The notes under the pieces: model-generated
What the model was told of the DNA's origin: nothing
Seen by the model: the letters and a program-made list of their open reading frames with translations, nothing else
Database searches by the model: none
Made by a program: the position numbers and the translations under genes
Source: Opisthorchis felineus
Lineage: Eukaryota > Platyhelminthes > Trematoda > Opisthorchiida > Opisthorchiidae
Assembly (NCBI GenBank): GCA_004794785.1
Contig: SJOL01009857.1
Span: 146,790-210,789, forward strand
Length of the DNA stretch: 64,000 nucleotides
Reading direction: 5' to 3'
Shown here: positions 44,710-57,900 of the stretch, in pieces
Layout of the letters: every line of letters begins with the position of its first letter
Numbering within the stretch: position 1 is the stretch's first letter

Positions 44710-47700
44710 GCTTTCTTTGTGATAAGGAGCAGTTTTAAGTTTTGGTGTTCAGATCATAATGGGTTTTCCAAGTACTCATTTGTGTGGTGGCTTCCTATAA
44801 GCTGGAACTGAGTATTACGCGACGGTACTTGATCTAACCTGTATAGGTAAGGAATGTGTCTGGTAATAACAACGGGGACTGTATTTATCCATTAAGGACA
44901 ATCAGTCTAAGCCTGTCGTTTTCTCAGGTTCAGAATAACTCTTTCAAATTGCTTTGAACAGGCGTGTAGTGGACAGATGGGTTCTTTAAAAGTTACAAGC
45001 AGGGAAACTTAATCAGTTACGTTCCCACTACTGCAAACTTTTTTTTCGCAAAGTGACCAACCTAGCGATGTCTCTTCGGCGAGCAGCGATACTTTGCAAC
45101 CTCAACTGTTTATAATTCTGTGAGACCAGAGAAGGGCATCAATAGAAACTCTTTGGCGAACGTATTATTGTAGTTGCGTACTTATTTTCGTACAGAAATA
45201 ACTTTGGGCTCAAGAGTTTGACATGACAAGGAGCTATTTGGAAGAGCAGTTCAGACGGTGACCTCACTATCTCTCAGAGTTCACTCAAGATTTCGTTTTT
45301 AGATTTTACACACACAAGCATGAGTTGCAGGCTTGCTTTTCGAATTTTGTTCATCCCGGTCCTTTCTGAACCGGTAGTAGTGCATCTCTGACCGTTCAAA
45401 ACACCTTAGCTTGTCAGAAGGCATCCGAGAGCTTAACCAACTGATGGATGTACCAGAGTAGGTAGGAGAGAAGTGAAATCATACAAAAGGTCGGTTCTGT
45501 GTGAACAGTTCTTCGAGTTACGATGGGCATGGAAAATAAACCCGTTCCTATCCCTGGTTCTTCCATAGAGAGTGCTCCCTAGTCGGTGTGCCAAGCCCCG
45601 TTAGTATGTTATATTTCACCATACCACTCAGCTGCACTTTTACATTCGCAACAACGTGAGACAAAATCCAGTTACCTGCACTATTGGGCTTTTCAGTGCT
45701 GTTGTTCTTGTAGTTATACAATAAAATTATCCTCTCCAGGGGAAGCATCCCCCCCCCAGAGGAGATGAATTGTATCTAGAATCCCTGAAGAACCTTGATG
45801 CCGAGGTGGTTCAGTGAGTTATGAGTGCACCAGCTAAATATCTGCCATGGATGCTGAATTGAGAACCACAGTTGATCACGAAGGATAGCTTCTGAGCTAG
45901 AGGCCTTGAAAGGGCAATGTTCGAGAACTTCGTTTCCATCATTCAACTTAACAGTGGAGCCAGTCCAGTCTGCATTATACTTAGAGGGTGCATGAAGGCA
46001 ACTGTCATGATCATGAAACCGGTAGCTGCACTGTTCCGTGAACTGCATCGATGTGACTTCTTGCTTCGACTGAAAGACGTAAGCTGAACACAAGACAAGA
46101 TAACGTACAGTAATGTGGAATGGAAAGATTCATTGGTGCAGGTGATCAATCCGCTTCAGTATGTTTCCTAAGTTCTGGCCTGATAAGCCTGTAGAGATGC
46201 TTCTATTGTGATCAGACTGAGGGGACTATTCGCTGAGAAATACAACCAAGCTGTGATCCACTGATACGCACACGGAAGTGGTCCGAATCTTCGTACGGAG
46301 CCTTTAATCAGATTGTAGTCATGCCGTCTGCTCAAGTCCATCAGTGAAGGCCGCAGTTGACTTGGTAAGGCCAGACAACGTACACTTCTAGACTGCGGTT
46401 CTTCAGGCAAAGTAGAGAAGACTCGGCGTATGCATCAATTAACCCTTATAAACCATGTTGTTCTATCCTACCAACTGACCGCACTGTTCAGTTTAAACAA
46501 AAATGATATGAAGTAAAAATACAGCCACCCATACTATAAAACGATCCATGACACGAACCGAGCCCAGATACAAGACACTACTGGCTGGTGTGACTGCTGA
46601 GATGAGCCGATAGAACATGTGAGATCTAATTAAATACCTGCCATCCAGAACTCTGCCTTCTGAGATTTTAATTCCTAGTTTATCCTTCACTACCCCCTGA
46701 CGTCCATTCAGCTACTTCCAGTTTATTCCACTTTTCATGCAGCACTGGCCAGCCACATCAGTCTTCTATTGCTGCTCATACCTCGCCGATCTGTGCCACA
46801 AACTGACTTCTAACCTGTCGAAGTGGATATTCCAGTAGCTTCGCCGTCTGATCGCTCAGAAGGGCTGAGTTTGACAGATGTACTAAATAAATGCTGATGT
46901 GACCCACTGCTGTGCACTTTGGTGGAGAAATGCGCTTTCCACTGACCTTGAAGAAAAACATATCCAAACCATCTGTTCAAGAATAGGTTCAAATGCCCAG
47001 CACATTTTTTCGACAGTAGAGCGACAGTGGCAGACTGCATAAGTATCTTTTTGGCAAATAATACGTACGCACAATTAACCATTGAAATTCCCATATAAAT
47101 ATGCAATCTACCAGTGGCTGAACGTACATTTTACAGAATAGATTGAAATAAGTAGGCAGTCGACTGTTAGAGAACTGCAATCCGAAAGTTGGTGATGGAC
47201 AAGCGAATGGTTCTTGTGGGTCACCGGCGGGTGTGTGACTTTTTCTCAAAATTCATCCACGTGTATTGGATGCATTGTCACAATGAACACAGCTTTTTGT
47301 GCCAAAAAACACATCTAACCTTGTGCAAACATATGATACAAGATAAACACACCGTCATGTTTACCGACAACAGATTCGCAAGAACGGCATGAAACAGACA
47401 CAGTTACGAGAGTACCAGTAGACGACCGGAAACCCTAACATAAAGACTTACCGTATTCAGGTGATCCAATAGTATTCGACGCCCTTCGGGAGTCTCTGAC
47501 AGACACGTGATTACCTGAGACAACCAAAAATAAAGCAAGTGAGTTTGACCCTACAAAGTGCTGAGAAACAAAACGGAGACGTCAGCGATGAACTAATAGC
47601 CTACCCCCAACTCCGAGATCAATGACCCGTGGACCTAATTCATAAGTGTATTTTTCCTTCATAGAAATCCTGGATTGAGCTTGGGTGCGCAGTTGCGGGT

Positions 47701-49590
47701 AGTTAAGTGCACGAATCTCTGCTGCACCACATGCTTTCCAATATTCAGATCGACTGTGAAGGGTGTACTACGCTTATGCTGCACATAGTTTTCAGATAAA
47801 TGTGATTATAATTTGATTTACTGAGTACCGGTTCTAGTGCGTATCACGGATCGCCGCTCCATGGAGGCACGATTCTAAAATTAGCCGATACACCTGCTAC
47901 ACTGGCAGGTTTGTGTGTCATGCTGAAAAATGACCGTTAATATGTCTCAACCCTCTCCGGGCTTTGAAGTACACTCCTAGCGAGGAATGCATTCGTTATC
48001 CAGGCCCCTCAACCGGACTGTGTTGTTCATTTTCCTTTCGACTTTTCGTGAGAATGTGGTTGGGCTTGGTTTATACTCTGTGCACTATATGATCAACTCA
48101 CTTGACTTCACAAGGGGCTCTTTCGGGAGTTTACTGTCAATAAGCCAGGACAAGGGTATCAACAACTGGCTCACATGCATAGTGCGCACCTAAGGTGACA
48201 CTCAACGGCAAACGGTAGTCTTGAAGGCCGACTGCCAAAGTCACTTATCTTATCTATTCCACAGAATAAACAGGTCCGATTCAGTAGTACGCATTGAGCA
48301 CGCCTTCGCCGCTTTGACTGCGTGTAAGTAACCTACAAGATATGGTATCAGTGAGTTTGTTCAAAGTGTCACGGGAGGTGACTTTTCGGAAAAATCGATC
48401 CGGAAATGTAGATGTAAATACCTCTGGGGGAAAGAGTTTCGTGAGGAACTCTCTATTTTCTGCATGGAACAAGTGCCGTTTAATGTCAGGGGTGTTAAAC
48501 ACATTTTTCGTACAAATTGGAGTTGGTGAAGCTAGAAACTAAGATCAAACAAGGCATATTGTCGTGTCGCCTTTGACCATAATGGTTTTTATTGTTCTGC
48601 TAGAACGAATTGCTTCTGTAGAATTAAATTAGGATGTGATTCCTACTCGAGTATAACTTGACAAAACGATGGGAGCCATCTCACTACCGCCACCTTAGAG
48701 GAGTTGGAGACCACCACCCCACTTACGGATCACAGGGATGTGGAAAACCCATTCTATCAGTAAAAGGTTGTTGAAGTGGGTAAAGTATAACTGGATTTCC
48801 GTCAGTCGAGTGCAGCCGTAGGACACCAGTTGTATGAAGCATCCCTCCCAAGGTAAAACAACCCATTAAAAGAGATATTTTTGGAACTTCGTACGATGTT
48901 TCTTCATGATTTTCATGTAATTCTGGATTTTGGACCAAAGATAGCCAGAACACGAATAGGACCAACAGCCTGGTAAACGTTACCCGACAGTTTTACCAGG
49001 CCGAGTGATTTCGCGGTGATAGGGAAAAAAAAACTGTGTACTGCTTACACACCCGTTAGTCTTCACGCCTTTTGATACCAGCCCAATCCCAGGCTTCACA
49101 TAGCGTATTTGGGAGTTGGCGCATTCATACACTCTGTTGTGCCGGCCAGATTGTCGGCGCATTTCTCTATTCTATTATATTCTGTTCTCAAACTACTTCG
49201 AAACCTTAGTAGTCACAAAAGGTGATTAATTTCAGTACCGTTTTGTCGCCCGTCCATCCCTCGTCGTCCTGAGGCGTTTTTCCCACACATTGCGATGGCA
49301 AGAATCGGGCGGTTAAACCCGAGCACGATGTCTTCAAGAACCATCAGTATGGTCAAGAGGACACGGAAGAGGCTATGCCAGGGCAAGATATTTTCCCATG
49401 TGCGTTTACAGCGTCAGAGGTTCAGTTGCAGTTGAGAAGTACGGCAGTCTCCTTCCTCTGGATCTTGTGTTTCACTGCTTGCTGGAGTGATTGCAAATTG
49501 GAGCGTGGACTCCAAATGATCCAACACGGGTAGCCTTTTTGAAGTATTCTACCTAGTCCGCTAAATAATAGGATATTACAAAAGAAAGTG
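44710..49590. other. no gene recognised
   Basis: Nearly 5 kb with only short, unconnected open frames on both strands, a C9 run near 45749, and no repeat recognised from the rest of the window. I see no splice-consistent coding blocks. Confidence 0.4.
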
Positions 49591-49595
49591 CTCAT

Positions 49596-49800
49596 AAGTT
49601 TGCTGAAAACTCTTCGAACTTGTGGGTAGTTTCCTTGGTGAAAATATGCTGCGATATCTCGAAAACCGTACCAACCGAAACATGAGGTGGCCTTTGTGCA
49701 AAACATTCCGTTGGAGAATATCAAAAACAAACAATCCAGTTGAGTCTCCCGCAGAAAACCAAATCGATACGTAAATGGACGTATTTGTCGAAACAGAATA
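49596..49800 (+). repeat. partial copy of the 292-base hammerhead repeat
   Basis: Plus orientation: TTTGCTGAAAACTCTTCG, GGGTAGTTTCCTTGGTG, ATATGCTGCGATATCTCG, GTGGCCTTTGTGCA, GAGTCTCCCGCAGAAAACCA. These are the parts of the unit downstream of the ribozyme. The ribozyme itself is missing or unrecognisable. Confidence 0.65.
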
Positions 49801-50723
49801 TTACATTTCGGAAAATAGGACAAGTCCCTGGGCAAGGTTTCACCTTTCGCACAGAAGTTTCGTCAGATGAGTCGAGCAAGTTTTCAGCTCGGCAGAGTTT
49901 TAGAGTAGACTGAAAACTAGTTAACGAGATTTCTGTCAACTAGCAGACCAAATGAGTGTCGAATTTTGTTGCTTATTGCTGGTGACAGAGTCATAGATTT
50001 GTGGATGAGGAGAAGAACTTACAGTCAGATGAAAGCTGGTTAGAGGCCTTTTTTCTTAGGTTCTGAAAACTTCAGTATGGGAAGCTGTTACAAATTTCTC
50101 CGACTGGTTTGGTTTGGTGAGTGCTGGAACAATTGGGTGAGGGCACGGAAAAGAATACGTAGATTTCATTAGTTAATAACCCTAGAGTATGGTTCATTCA
50201 ACTGGAATACCACTTCCAATCCTGCCCTATCACCTCACAACAGACCATGTTCTCGTACGTGGTTTCTCAGCTTCCTACTAAAGTTGCCGCGGAGGTTATT
50301 GACGTAATTTGCCCCATGCGAGTGTTGAATCCCTATTGAATCCCTGTTCAAGACAACTGGGTAGAGTCGGTGCTAGTGCCCATTTTCAAAAAAGGGCTCG
50401 TAGCGAGTGCGGTAACCACAGCGGACCAGTTTGACCTCGGTCGTAACGAGACTGTTGGCGTCACTTGCCCTTGATCGCCTTATGGTGGCCCGTAAAACAG
50501 TGACTCGAGAGCAGCAAGCAAGATTCCGGCCTGGTAGGGGTTTCGTTGACCAAATCTTTGCACTCCGTCAGGTGTTAAAAGAACGTTGTACGTACAGAAG
50601 ACCCACAGTTTTAGTATTCCTGGATTTCCAATGCGCATTCGAGTCGTTTGACCGGCCTGTTCACCTTAAAACGCTTGCCCATCACGGAACGCCCGGGAAG
50701 TTTGTGAAGATAATAAGTTCTTT

Positions 50724-50975
50724 CGACAAATACACTCATTTGTAAATCAATTTGGTTTTCACGAGGGACTCAACTGAATCTCTCGTTTATGATATTCTTC
50801 AAATGTTTGAATGCAAAGGAGTGTATTTGTCGAAATCAGTCCAATTTAGGTTCAAGCAGAACATAAGGTTGACGGAAACTCGGGGACTGCGCCTACCTGA
50901 TGAGTCCCAAGAAGAACAGAACTTGTCGTGGGCTGTCGAAGAGTTTTTAGCAAACTTGTGAGTAGTTTCCTTTAT
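50724..50975 (+). repeat. hammerhead repeat inserted in the retrotransposon, with 15-base target duplication
   Basis: GATAATAAGTTCTTT occurs at 50709-50723 and again at 50976-50990, exactly flanking 252 bases of the hammerhead repeat. Removing the insert and one duplicate restores the order of the reverse-transcriptase blocks. The insert begins with about 75 bases in minus orientation (CGACAAATACACTC), then turns back: GAGTGTATTTGTCG at 50819 is the inverse of its start, and the rest is plus orientation. The ribozyme block at 50892-50932 keeps stem I (CCTAC/GTGGG) and CTGATGAG, but stem II and GAAA are mutated. Confidence 0.85.
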
Positions 50976-52184
50976 GATAATAAGTTCTTTGTATTCTCAG
51001 ACATCCTGGCGTGTGAGAATATACGGAGAGCTCTGCAAAAGCTTCCGTAGACAAAGAGGTGTCACTCAGGAATGCCCACTCTCTCCATCCATATTTAATT
51101 TCGTGATCGGTGAGATAATGAGATGAACGCAGAAAGGTTTTCAAAACCCTAGTATTCAGAGAGCCTCTGACAAAAACCTTGCCGATCTGGAACATACAGA
51201 TGACATCGTTCTTGTCTTCGAAGAGGAGAAGGCGCAGGTGTTTTTGGATGAACTGACCAAAGTCCTCCCGTCCTTTGGTATGCACTTTGTGCCCACAAAT
51301 TGTAAGGTCGTTCTCGTGGACATGCAGTCACTGAACACACCACTTACAATCCAGGGAGAGGCGCTGGAAGTTGTGGAGCGTTTCACTTACCTTGGAAGTT
51401 GTATTAGTTCTTATTGTAGGGTGACAGATTAGGTCAATGTACTAATCTACAAAGCACGGGTCGCGTTTTCTAAATTGAGATATCCTTGGCGTCAAAATGG
51501 TCTATCCCTGAATCTCAAGGGACGTGTGTATCAGGCCACAGTACGGGCTGTTTTGTTGTATGGCTGTGAGACCTGGACTGTTCGAGCAGAGGAACTGAGA
51601 CGTCTTCAGGTATTCGACAACCGTTGTCTCAGAACAATAGCTCGTGTGGGCTGGTGTCGGTGCATCCGTAACGAGGTAGAAAGCGAGTTTTCGGTTGTGC
51701 AACGGGGACTTCCCTTAAAAAGTTTGTCCAGCACCAGAGGCTGTGTTAGTCAGACCATGTATTGCGTAGGGCATCCCGTCGTTTGCCGGAGAGAGTGCTG
51801 CTTTCCGTGCTTAATGCAGAGGCGCGGAAACCGAGTGGCCAATGCTTGACTTGGTAGGGGGTATGAAAGAGATTACGAAAAGTATGAGTGCTGTCAATGC
51901 GAGTGGCCTTTCAGGATGGGGACCGCGTGATTCCCACTGTGCCTGATCGGAGACGCTGCAAGATATGGTTGCTAATCGATGTTAATGACGTTCCCGTTGT
52001 CAGTTTCTATCCAGGTTGCCTGAACGAGTATCTGGAGGTGTAAGCACCTCGTATTGATTAAGGTAAGCTAGCATTAAGTCAAGTTCCCGTCCAATGTTAT
52101 TCTTTTCTCCACAATAGGGCTTTCAAATAAACCGTGGTTGTACGGCAGCGAAGCATCAATGTTGAACACTGATGTCATGCTGCC

Positions 52185-52225
52185 GATGATGATGATGATG
52201 ATGATGACGATGATTATGATGATGG

Positions 52226-52277
<52 letters not shown>

Positions 52278-52278
52278 A
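52185..52278 (+). repeat. (GAT)n tract
   Basis: About thirty GAT units with a few interruptions, serving as the 3' tail of the retrotransposon that ends here. Confidence 0.95.
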
Positions 52279-52289
52279 GGTGGATGTGT

Positions 52290-54975
52290 GGTGGTTAATG
52301 GTCCTAAGGAGTCTCTAATGAACAGAAGGAAATACTAATGTAAGTCAGACATAACGTCACAAGGAGAACAATCCAAGGAAATCTTGACTCACAGTTCACA
52401 AGAGGCAATTCCGAAGGCCCGTACTCCGTTGAGCCACCATACCAAGAAGAGAAGGTTCTCTTTTCATGGTATTACAAACCTCCGCTAATCGCAATATTGA
52501 TACGCTGACGTGAATAGATAGGTTTAGTGTTTGCGGCTACAATATTTGTTCACGCTGGAAATTAGTGATAGCCAATATTGTTCAACCGCCAGCCATAACA
52601 GCAGCCACTCGGCAAAAGTCACAAATTCTCATTAAGCCCAAGAAGCTGGGGCTTGTTGTGCATTTCAATAAAACAAACTTTTGTCTAGTAACGTGACCGA
52701 TTTTGACAGAGAGAAAGAAGATGATATTGAACGTAGAAAATAGCAGTTTAAAAGTGCTACAGATGAGTTACGACCGCGATTAATTTCGATGTTTGCCTAC
52801 ACGATTCAGCTGCTTGTCTACGGACACATGAGGGAAACTGTCATGCTCTTCCTTATTAACAACACAAAATTTAAGCCAGCTCACTTGAACTCACTTTCAA
52901 TGCATTTACGCGAACTCGGCTGGTTTCATCGTCCACCAGTCGGAGTAAGTGTGGGATCGCTCCAGCATTCAACGTTGTATAGCGTCCATGGTTAGTTGTG
53001 CATATGCTGGATTCGATCACAAAATGATAACAGTGGAGATTGTTTAGGAAAACAGAAGGGTTATCTATAAAAGCTGAAAATCTTCTGGATAGAGAGAAAC
53101 CAGTCTGACTGCGTTTGTGGATGCAAAGCTCTATCGAATCAGTTTACCGCAACAGTGAGTTGGTCTATACGTAGAATCAAGTGAATGTCCAGCCTATTAA
53201 TTTCATACTATGCATTTGTACTCCACAAATGGCTACAGATCAACAAAGTCGTCAGAAATGTTATCGGCCAAACAAAAATAAACGAATCTCAATAACTAGA
53301 CGCTTTACTAGATTCTGCGTACGTAAATTTGAAAGCATGGACAAGTATGACAAGACTTTTGCCCAAGCCGGGCACAACCTTTTGATGTCTTGAAGTGGCG
53401 AAAAACTGGGGAAATAGACGGCTCATAAAACACGACTGAGTTCAGAACTACCGTGAACCTCACGAAATGTTACATTGGAGTCTGACATAGTTCAGTCGGC
53501 TCAACTAAGCCGTTAGATTGGTACGCCGGCTATCTCAGATATTGCAATGCTCAAAAGCCATATGATATAGTCCAGCCTTTTATGCTTTTCATGTTTTTAA
53601 AGTTAACATTTCCTGTTATTTATTGTCGTTTGAACAGCGTGCCACGACGGCATTGTAGAAAAGAAATATCACTATAAAAGTTACTTCCCAGATATTCCTT
53701 TGCGTTTCAGAACGTAAGGGTTGAAGGGTTGGTCGATCGCGGCATGGAAAAAAGCGGTATTGTGCAACTGTTTTTACGCGTGCTCATCCCGACAAATTCA
53801 AAACAAGTGATTTGGATGCACTACCCGACAATTCAAAAATGGTATGCAGGCTTGCAAAAAATTCGATGAGTGACCCTACCCAAATGAACCACTTTGCTGT
53901 GCACATAAATAGAATCTGTGGCCACGTGGTTTTTGAGTGAAAAGTATGAGATCTGAACAGTAAAATCAGGAAACCGATTTTACTACATCAACTCGATGAA
54001 TCGAAATACACACTGAAGCACTTTCCCCAGGATTGATAGCACGTTTCAACCAAATTTCAGCACACGTCAACTTTACCATCCAGAGTAAAATTTAGAATGG
54101 TCTGCATTATGTTACGCTCGTACCTCTTAAGAGAGAATGTCGTCCAGGTCTGGCGGTGTTCGAACACCAGATGACGAAAGTGTTCCTCTTTCATACCGAA
54201 TGGATAAACAAGAGAGGAGTGTATTTCGCCAAGAGAGGAGGAGCTTCTGGAAAGATTTGGTCTCGTAGTACGAGTCCTTTGGATGAACTATCGTACTTGA
54301 ATGAGATAAGTTACTCTAAATAGACAAATCTGAAACCATACTAACAGGCCTCCAGAAGATAGAAAGGAGATCAGCGTAACTTGCTTCCTCACTGGAACGA
54401 CTTTTTTGGGGACCAGTTTACCCAAATTTTTAATGAGGATGTATACCTCTCCGTGGCTGACGGAAATTACTTTTAGAAAGGTGACTTTGCGAGTGATTCT
54501 TCTCTAGGCCCACTTCCGGCGGATGTATTCACAGGGAATCATTTGGTGGATACAATTGTTATACGACCACATATTCTATCCTGCCCGTAAAGATGGAGAA
54601 AATCAGTGGCTGCTATCAGAGTTTATTTCGACAACAACGGCTTCACTATCGAAGAAATTGAGAACGCATTAACATTTGGGGACGTGAGGTGGGTCATGCA
54701 AATACAGGATACATTTCAAAGGACCATACGTCGCAAAAAGACTTTGCACAAGTCCTTCCATAGCTCTTTAGGTACGAAACAGAAGATGAAATTGGTTAAA
54801 TACTGTCTATTGATATTACACCTGTTTCAATCGGACAATGATCTTCAGTTTAAATTCTTATAATAGCACATCAATGAACCATCATGCTTAGCAATGGCGC
54901 TAAAAAATTTTCTTTGTGTAGTTTTTATCAACTTTTGTAGTTCTCAGTAATGAACTCAGTAGGGCCCTAAAATCT
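52290..54975. other. no gene recognised
   Basis: Short frames only. An 85-codon plus-strand frame at 54606-54863 just beyond the RSPH14 3' end is unassigned and lies where its 3' untranslated region should be. Confidence 0.4.
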
Positions 54976-54981
54976 AAAAGT

Positions 54982-57900
54982 TCACTTGAAGTAAGGCCAC
55001 ATCTTGTTTTTGGCGTTGATTCCGGAAAGGCCGCTTCGCATTTCAAGAAGCCACTCACAACCCAATATATGCACAGGAATACTTTTACAAAGTAACTCCA
55101 GTATCACTGCTCTGAAATAAGCCATCATTTTGGTATTCAGTTCTTCGTGCGTTAACCGACGTCTAAGACAAAAATAGTTATGTTTTTAGTGAGAATAAGC
55201 AGAACAACAACACAAGTTATTGTGGATGACGGTTAATAATAATGAATATGACAGTATTTATGGCAACAGTGTCCATAACAATGAAAATGAAGGCAGCTAA
55301 CCGTAGATATTTTGTCTTCAACCAAACCAACTAATTCTTTTTGGCGAAAGTTCACTTGCATTAAGAAAACTGCCGTGAATAGGCTTGCCCAGGATGTCGC
55401 TACTGCCTTTTACTCTACCAGAATTCCATCAGATGGCCCACAACTAGCGCCTTTTGCTAAATTAAGGGCAAAGTAACCAAAGAAAACCGTTCAAAACCGT
55501 TTTTGAAATTGCCAAAATAAGGAGAACTCACAAAGCCAATGCTCCTGCCGCCGAAGCTCTTACTGTTTCAGAATTGTCTTTTAACAGCTCAACCAGGGCT
55601 GGGATCGTTTCATTGTCCAATGCTTCCTGTTTACCAGTAGGATTCACACTACGAGGTGAATTGATTTCCTTCGGTGAAAACTTACCTCAGACGGAGGATA
55701 TTCTGCGCAGCTCGAGCCCTGACCTCTGGACTCTCATGAGATAACAATTGAGTAAAAAGAGGCATGCCGCCTGACTCTAATCCTTTTGCGGTATCAAAAC
55801 TGAGACAGTGATTCAGTGTATCCAAGACTACAACCTGTATTAATTTGATCAGAATGATGGCAACCGATAAATCCTACCCTGATTTCGTCTACTTCATCTC
55901 TCGCGCAGTTGATCAGTAAGGGTATGTATCCATTCTCCACCACAGCTAAAGCACCAGCCGGTGACGTGGTCAGTAGTTCAATAGCCTTTTGTGCATTTAG
56001 TCGCACTATATCGACCTCGCTTAGCTTGATCAGATTTAAAAATGACTGGAGTATGTTGTGGTCCAAGAATGCCACCCTACCGAGTTCATGTTCTGAGAAA
56101 TAGGGCTCAAGATTGGCATGCAATACCAACTTACGACAAAGCACCACAAAGCACTCAGTGGCATAGGCTCGGCACGGGACATCTGAATCTTCAAGCAGTA
56201 CGTTTAGGGAAGTGACAACACCTGCGTGCAAAAATATTATATGGTTGAAGGGGCAGCTTACCTTCATTTATAGCCTCGGCGATATGTTCATGATCATGAA
56301 GGTAGTCGCACAAAGCTTTAACGGCACGCTGTTTGGTTAACAGTACAGCATCATGAAGTTCACGGTTCTAGAACCATTTAAGTGAAACATGTGAGTAAAG
56401 TGGTCACTAGAATTAAAGTATAAAAAACAGTCCTTCAGATGCGGAATCATTTTGTTTACAGCTATCATCCAACCCGAATGGAGCACGGAAACGAGATTCT
56501 GCTAGGCTACCCAATAATCGTTGGGAGTGGCCGAAAAGTCGGGGCTGGGTTTAGACAACGGAGTTCTAATGAGAATCGGATTCACCGTTACATAACCAGG
56601 TCGAAAGAATGGAGGAAAGGAGATTGATAATAACCTGAGGGCTAAGTTTCCAACAACCTGTCAGACAGTTTGGACAGAAAGTGACGGCGTGCACATTAGG
56701 GACTCTGGTTTTCCGCTGATTCCTGCGGCATCTCTAGCAAAACAGGGGCCAGTAAGTGTTATACGGGTCACGCTTACGGTACGCAGTCTCTTCTAAGCTT
56801 TTGCCGAGAACCTGTTCCTCAGTCCCTGTATAATCTCGAGATCCCATTGATAATGCTAATATCACCAACAACCGCAATGCCTCTTTGATGAAAGAGGTGT
56901 TAAGTGAAACGGTTAATTACAACAAAAATAAAGCATTATTCATTTCAGAAAGTCTCAGAATTGTTTACAAAGTGCCTCAGTTTCTTTTCTTCAATATCTT
57001 AGAATCTTAGCGTTTTGACAAATCCCCGAAGATTAATCAATACTAATATAGGATGCCAAACGAGGAAGGTTGTCTGAGATACCCAAGCGACCTTTAAGTT
57101 CCCACCCAGGAACTTATGAATTCCCTAAAAGCCATCCTGGGGACTTTATTGATGCATTATATGAGAACTACCAACATGAATAGATATAGGCCAAGATACT
57201 GTCATGTCCGTCCAGGGGTTCATGGAGTGCCGTTTTGATTCACGGTGGCAATGCTTCAAATGTTTAAACGATAGGAATAGAAGGTGGAAATGTTTTGAAG
57301 TCAAACCCACTTTAGAAGTACAACTGATTAGAGATTGCATTGTGGTCGTTTTGGCTTTGGACGGTTTCAAAAAACAGTTACGTAGCCAGGACCTCAAGCT
57401 GTAAACCAAAGACCATTCCCTGTTCGAATATAGATGGGAAGTCTTCCCATGATCAGTTGGTTACAATTAATTCTTAATAAATAGGCACTCAGGGTATTTC
57501 TATGCAAGTAAAGATTTCCAACAACTATGGACACAATTCTTAAAAACCTTGGTTTACTTGCTGTAGCATTATTACTCAAATCGCTATTCACAAAACTGGC
57601 AGCTGCATGAGTTAATGCCTTCTATAAGCATCGTCAAACTCACAAACTTCAAGTCGAGCGGTTGCGCACGACAGTAAAGGATACGCAAGGATTTACAGCA
57701 AACGAATATCCGTGTGTATACACAACCCACTAAAAGTGGGTCATAGATGTGATAGAACAGAATACTGCGGGTCAGAATACATGGCGCTTTGCCAAACTGT
57801 TAGCTTATTTTGACTACTTGGCTGCCAGCGTCTAATTAACAGACAAGAAAACATATTTTAGGGTTCTACTGCTTGGCACTGTCCTGCTGAAATATTATTT

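Larger units (their letters stand above)
50200..52278 (+). mobile_element. non-LTR retrotransposon, reverse transcriptase and 3' end, interrupted
   Basis: Plus-strand translation in several frames gives ordered reverse-transcriptase blocks: VESVLVPIFKKG (about 50370), LTSVVTRLLASLALDRLMVA, QARFRPGRGFVDQIFALRQV (50520), VLVFLDFQCAFESFD (50610). After a 267-base interruption come RQRGVTQECPLSPSIFNFVI (51050), LADLEHTDDIVLVFEEE (the YADD box as HTDD), [32 protein letters not shown] and [16 protein letters not shown] (51650). The end is the family's non-coding tail GCGAAGCATCAATGTTGAAC and (GAT)n at 52185-52278. Several stops and the insertion at 50724-50975 make it inactive. It is RTE/Jockey-like; the exact clade was not determined. 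Confidence 0.9.

Noticed and set aside
52138..52338. Methionine-rich open frame
   Set aside because: It is the translation of the (GAT)n microsatellite tail of the retrotransposon.
55200..55400. Minus-strand frame LMQVNFRQKELVGLVEDKI as an extra RSPH14 exon
   Set aside because: Its phase does not fit exon 5, while skipping it joins exon 5 to the 55162-54982 exon in phase and gives a protein of expected length.
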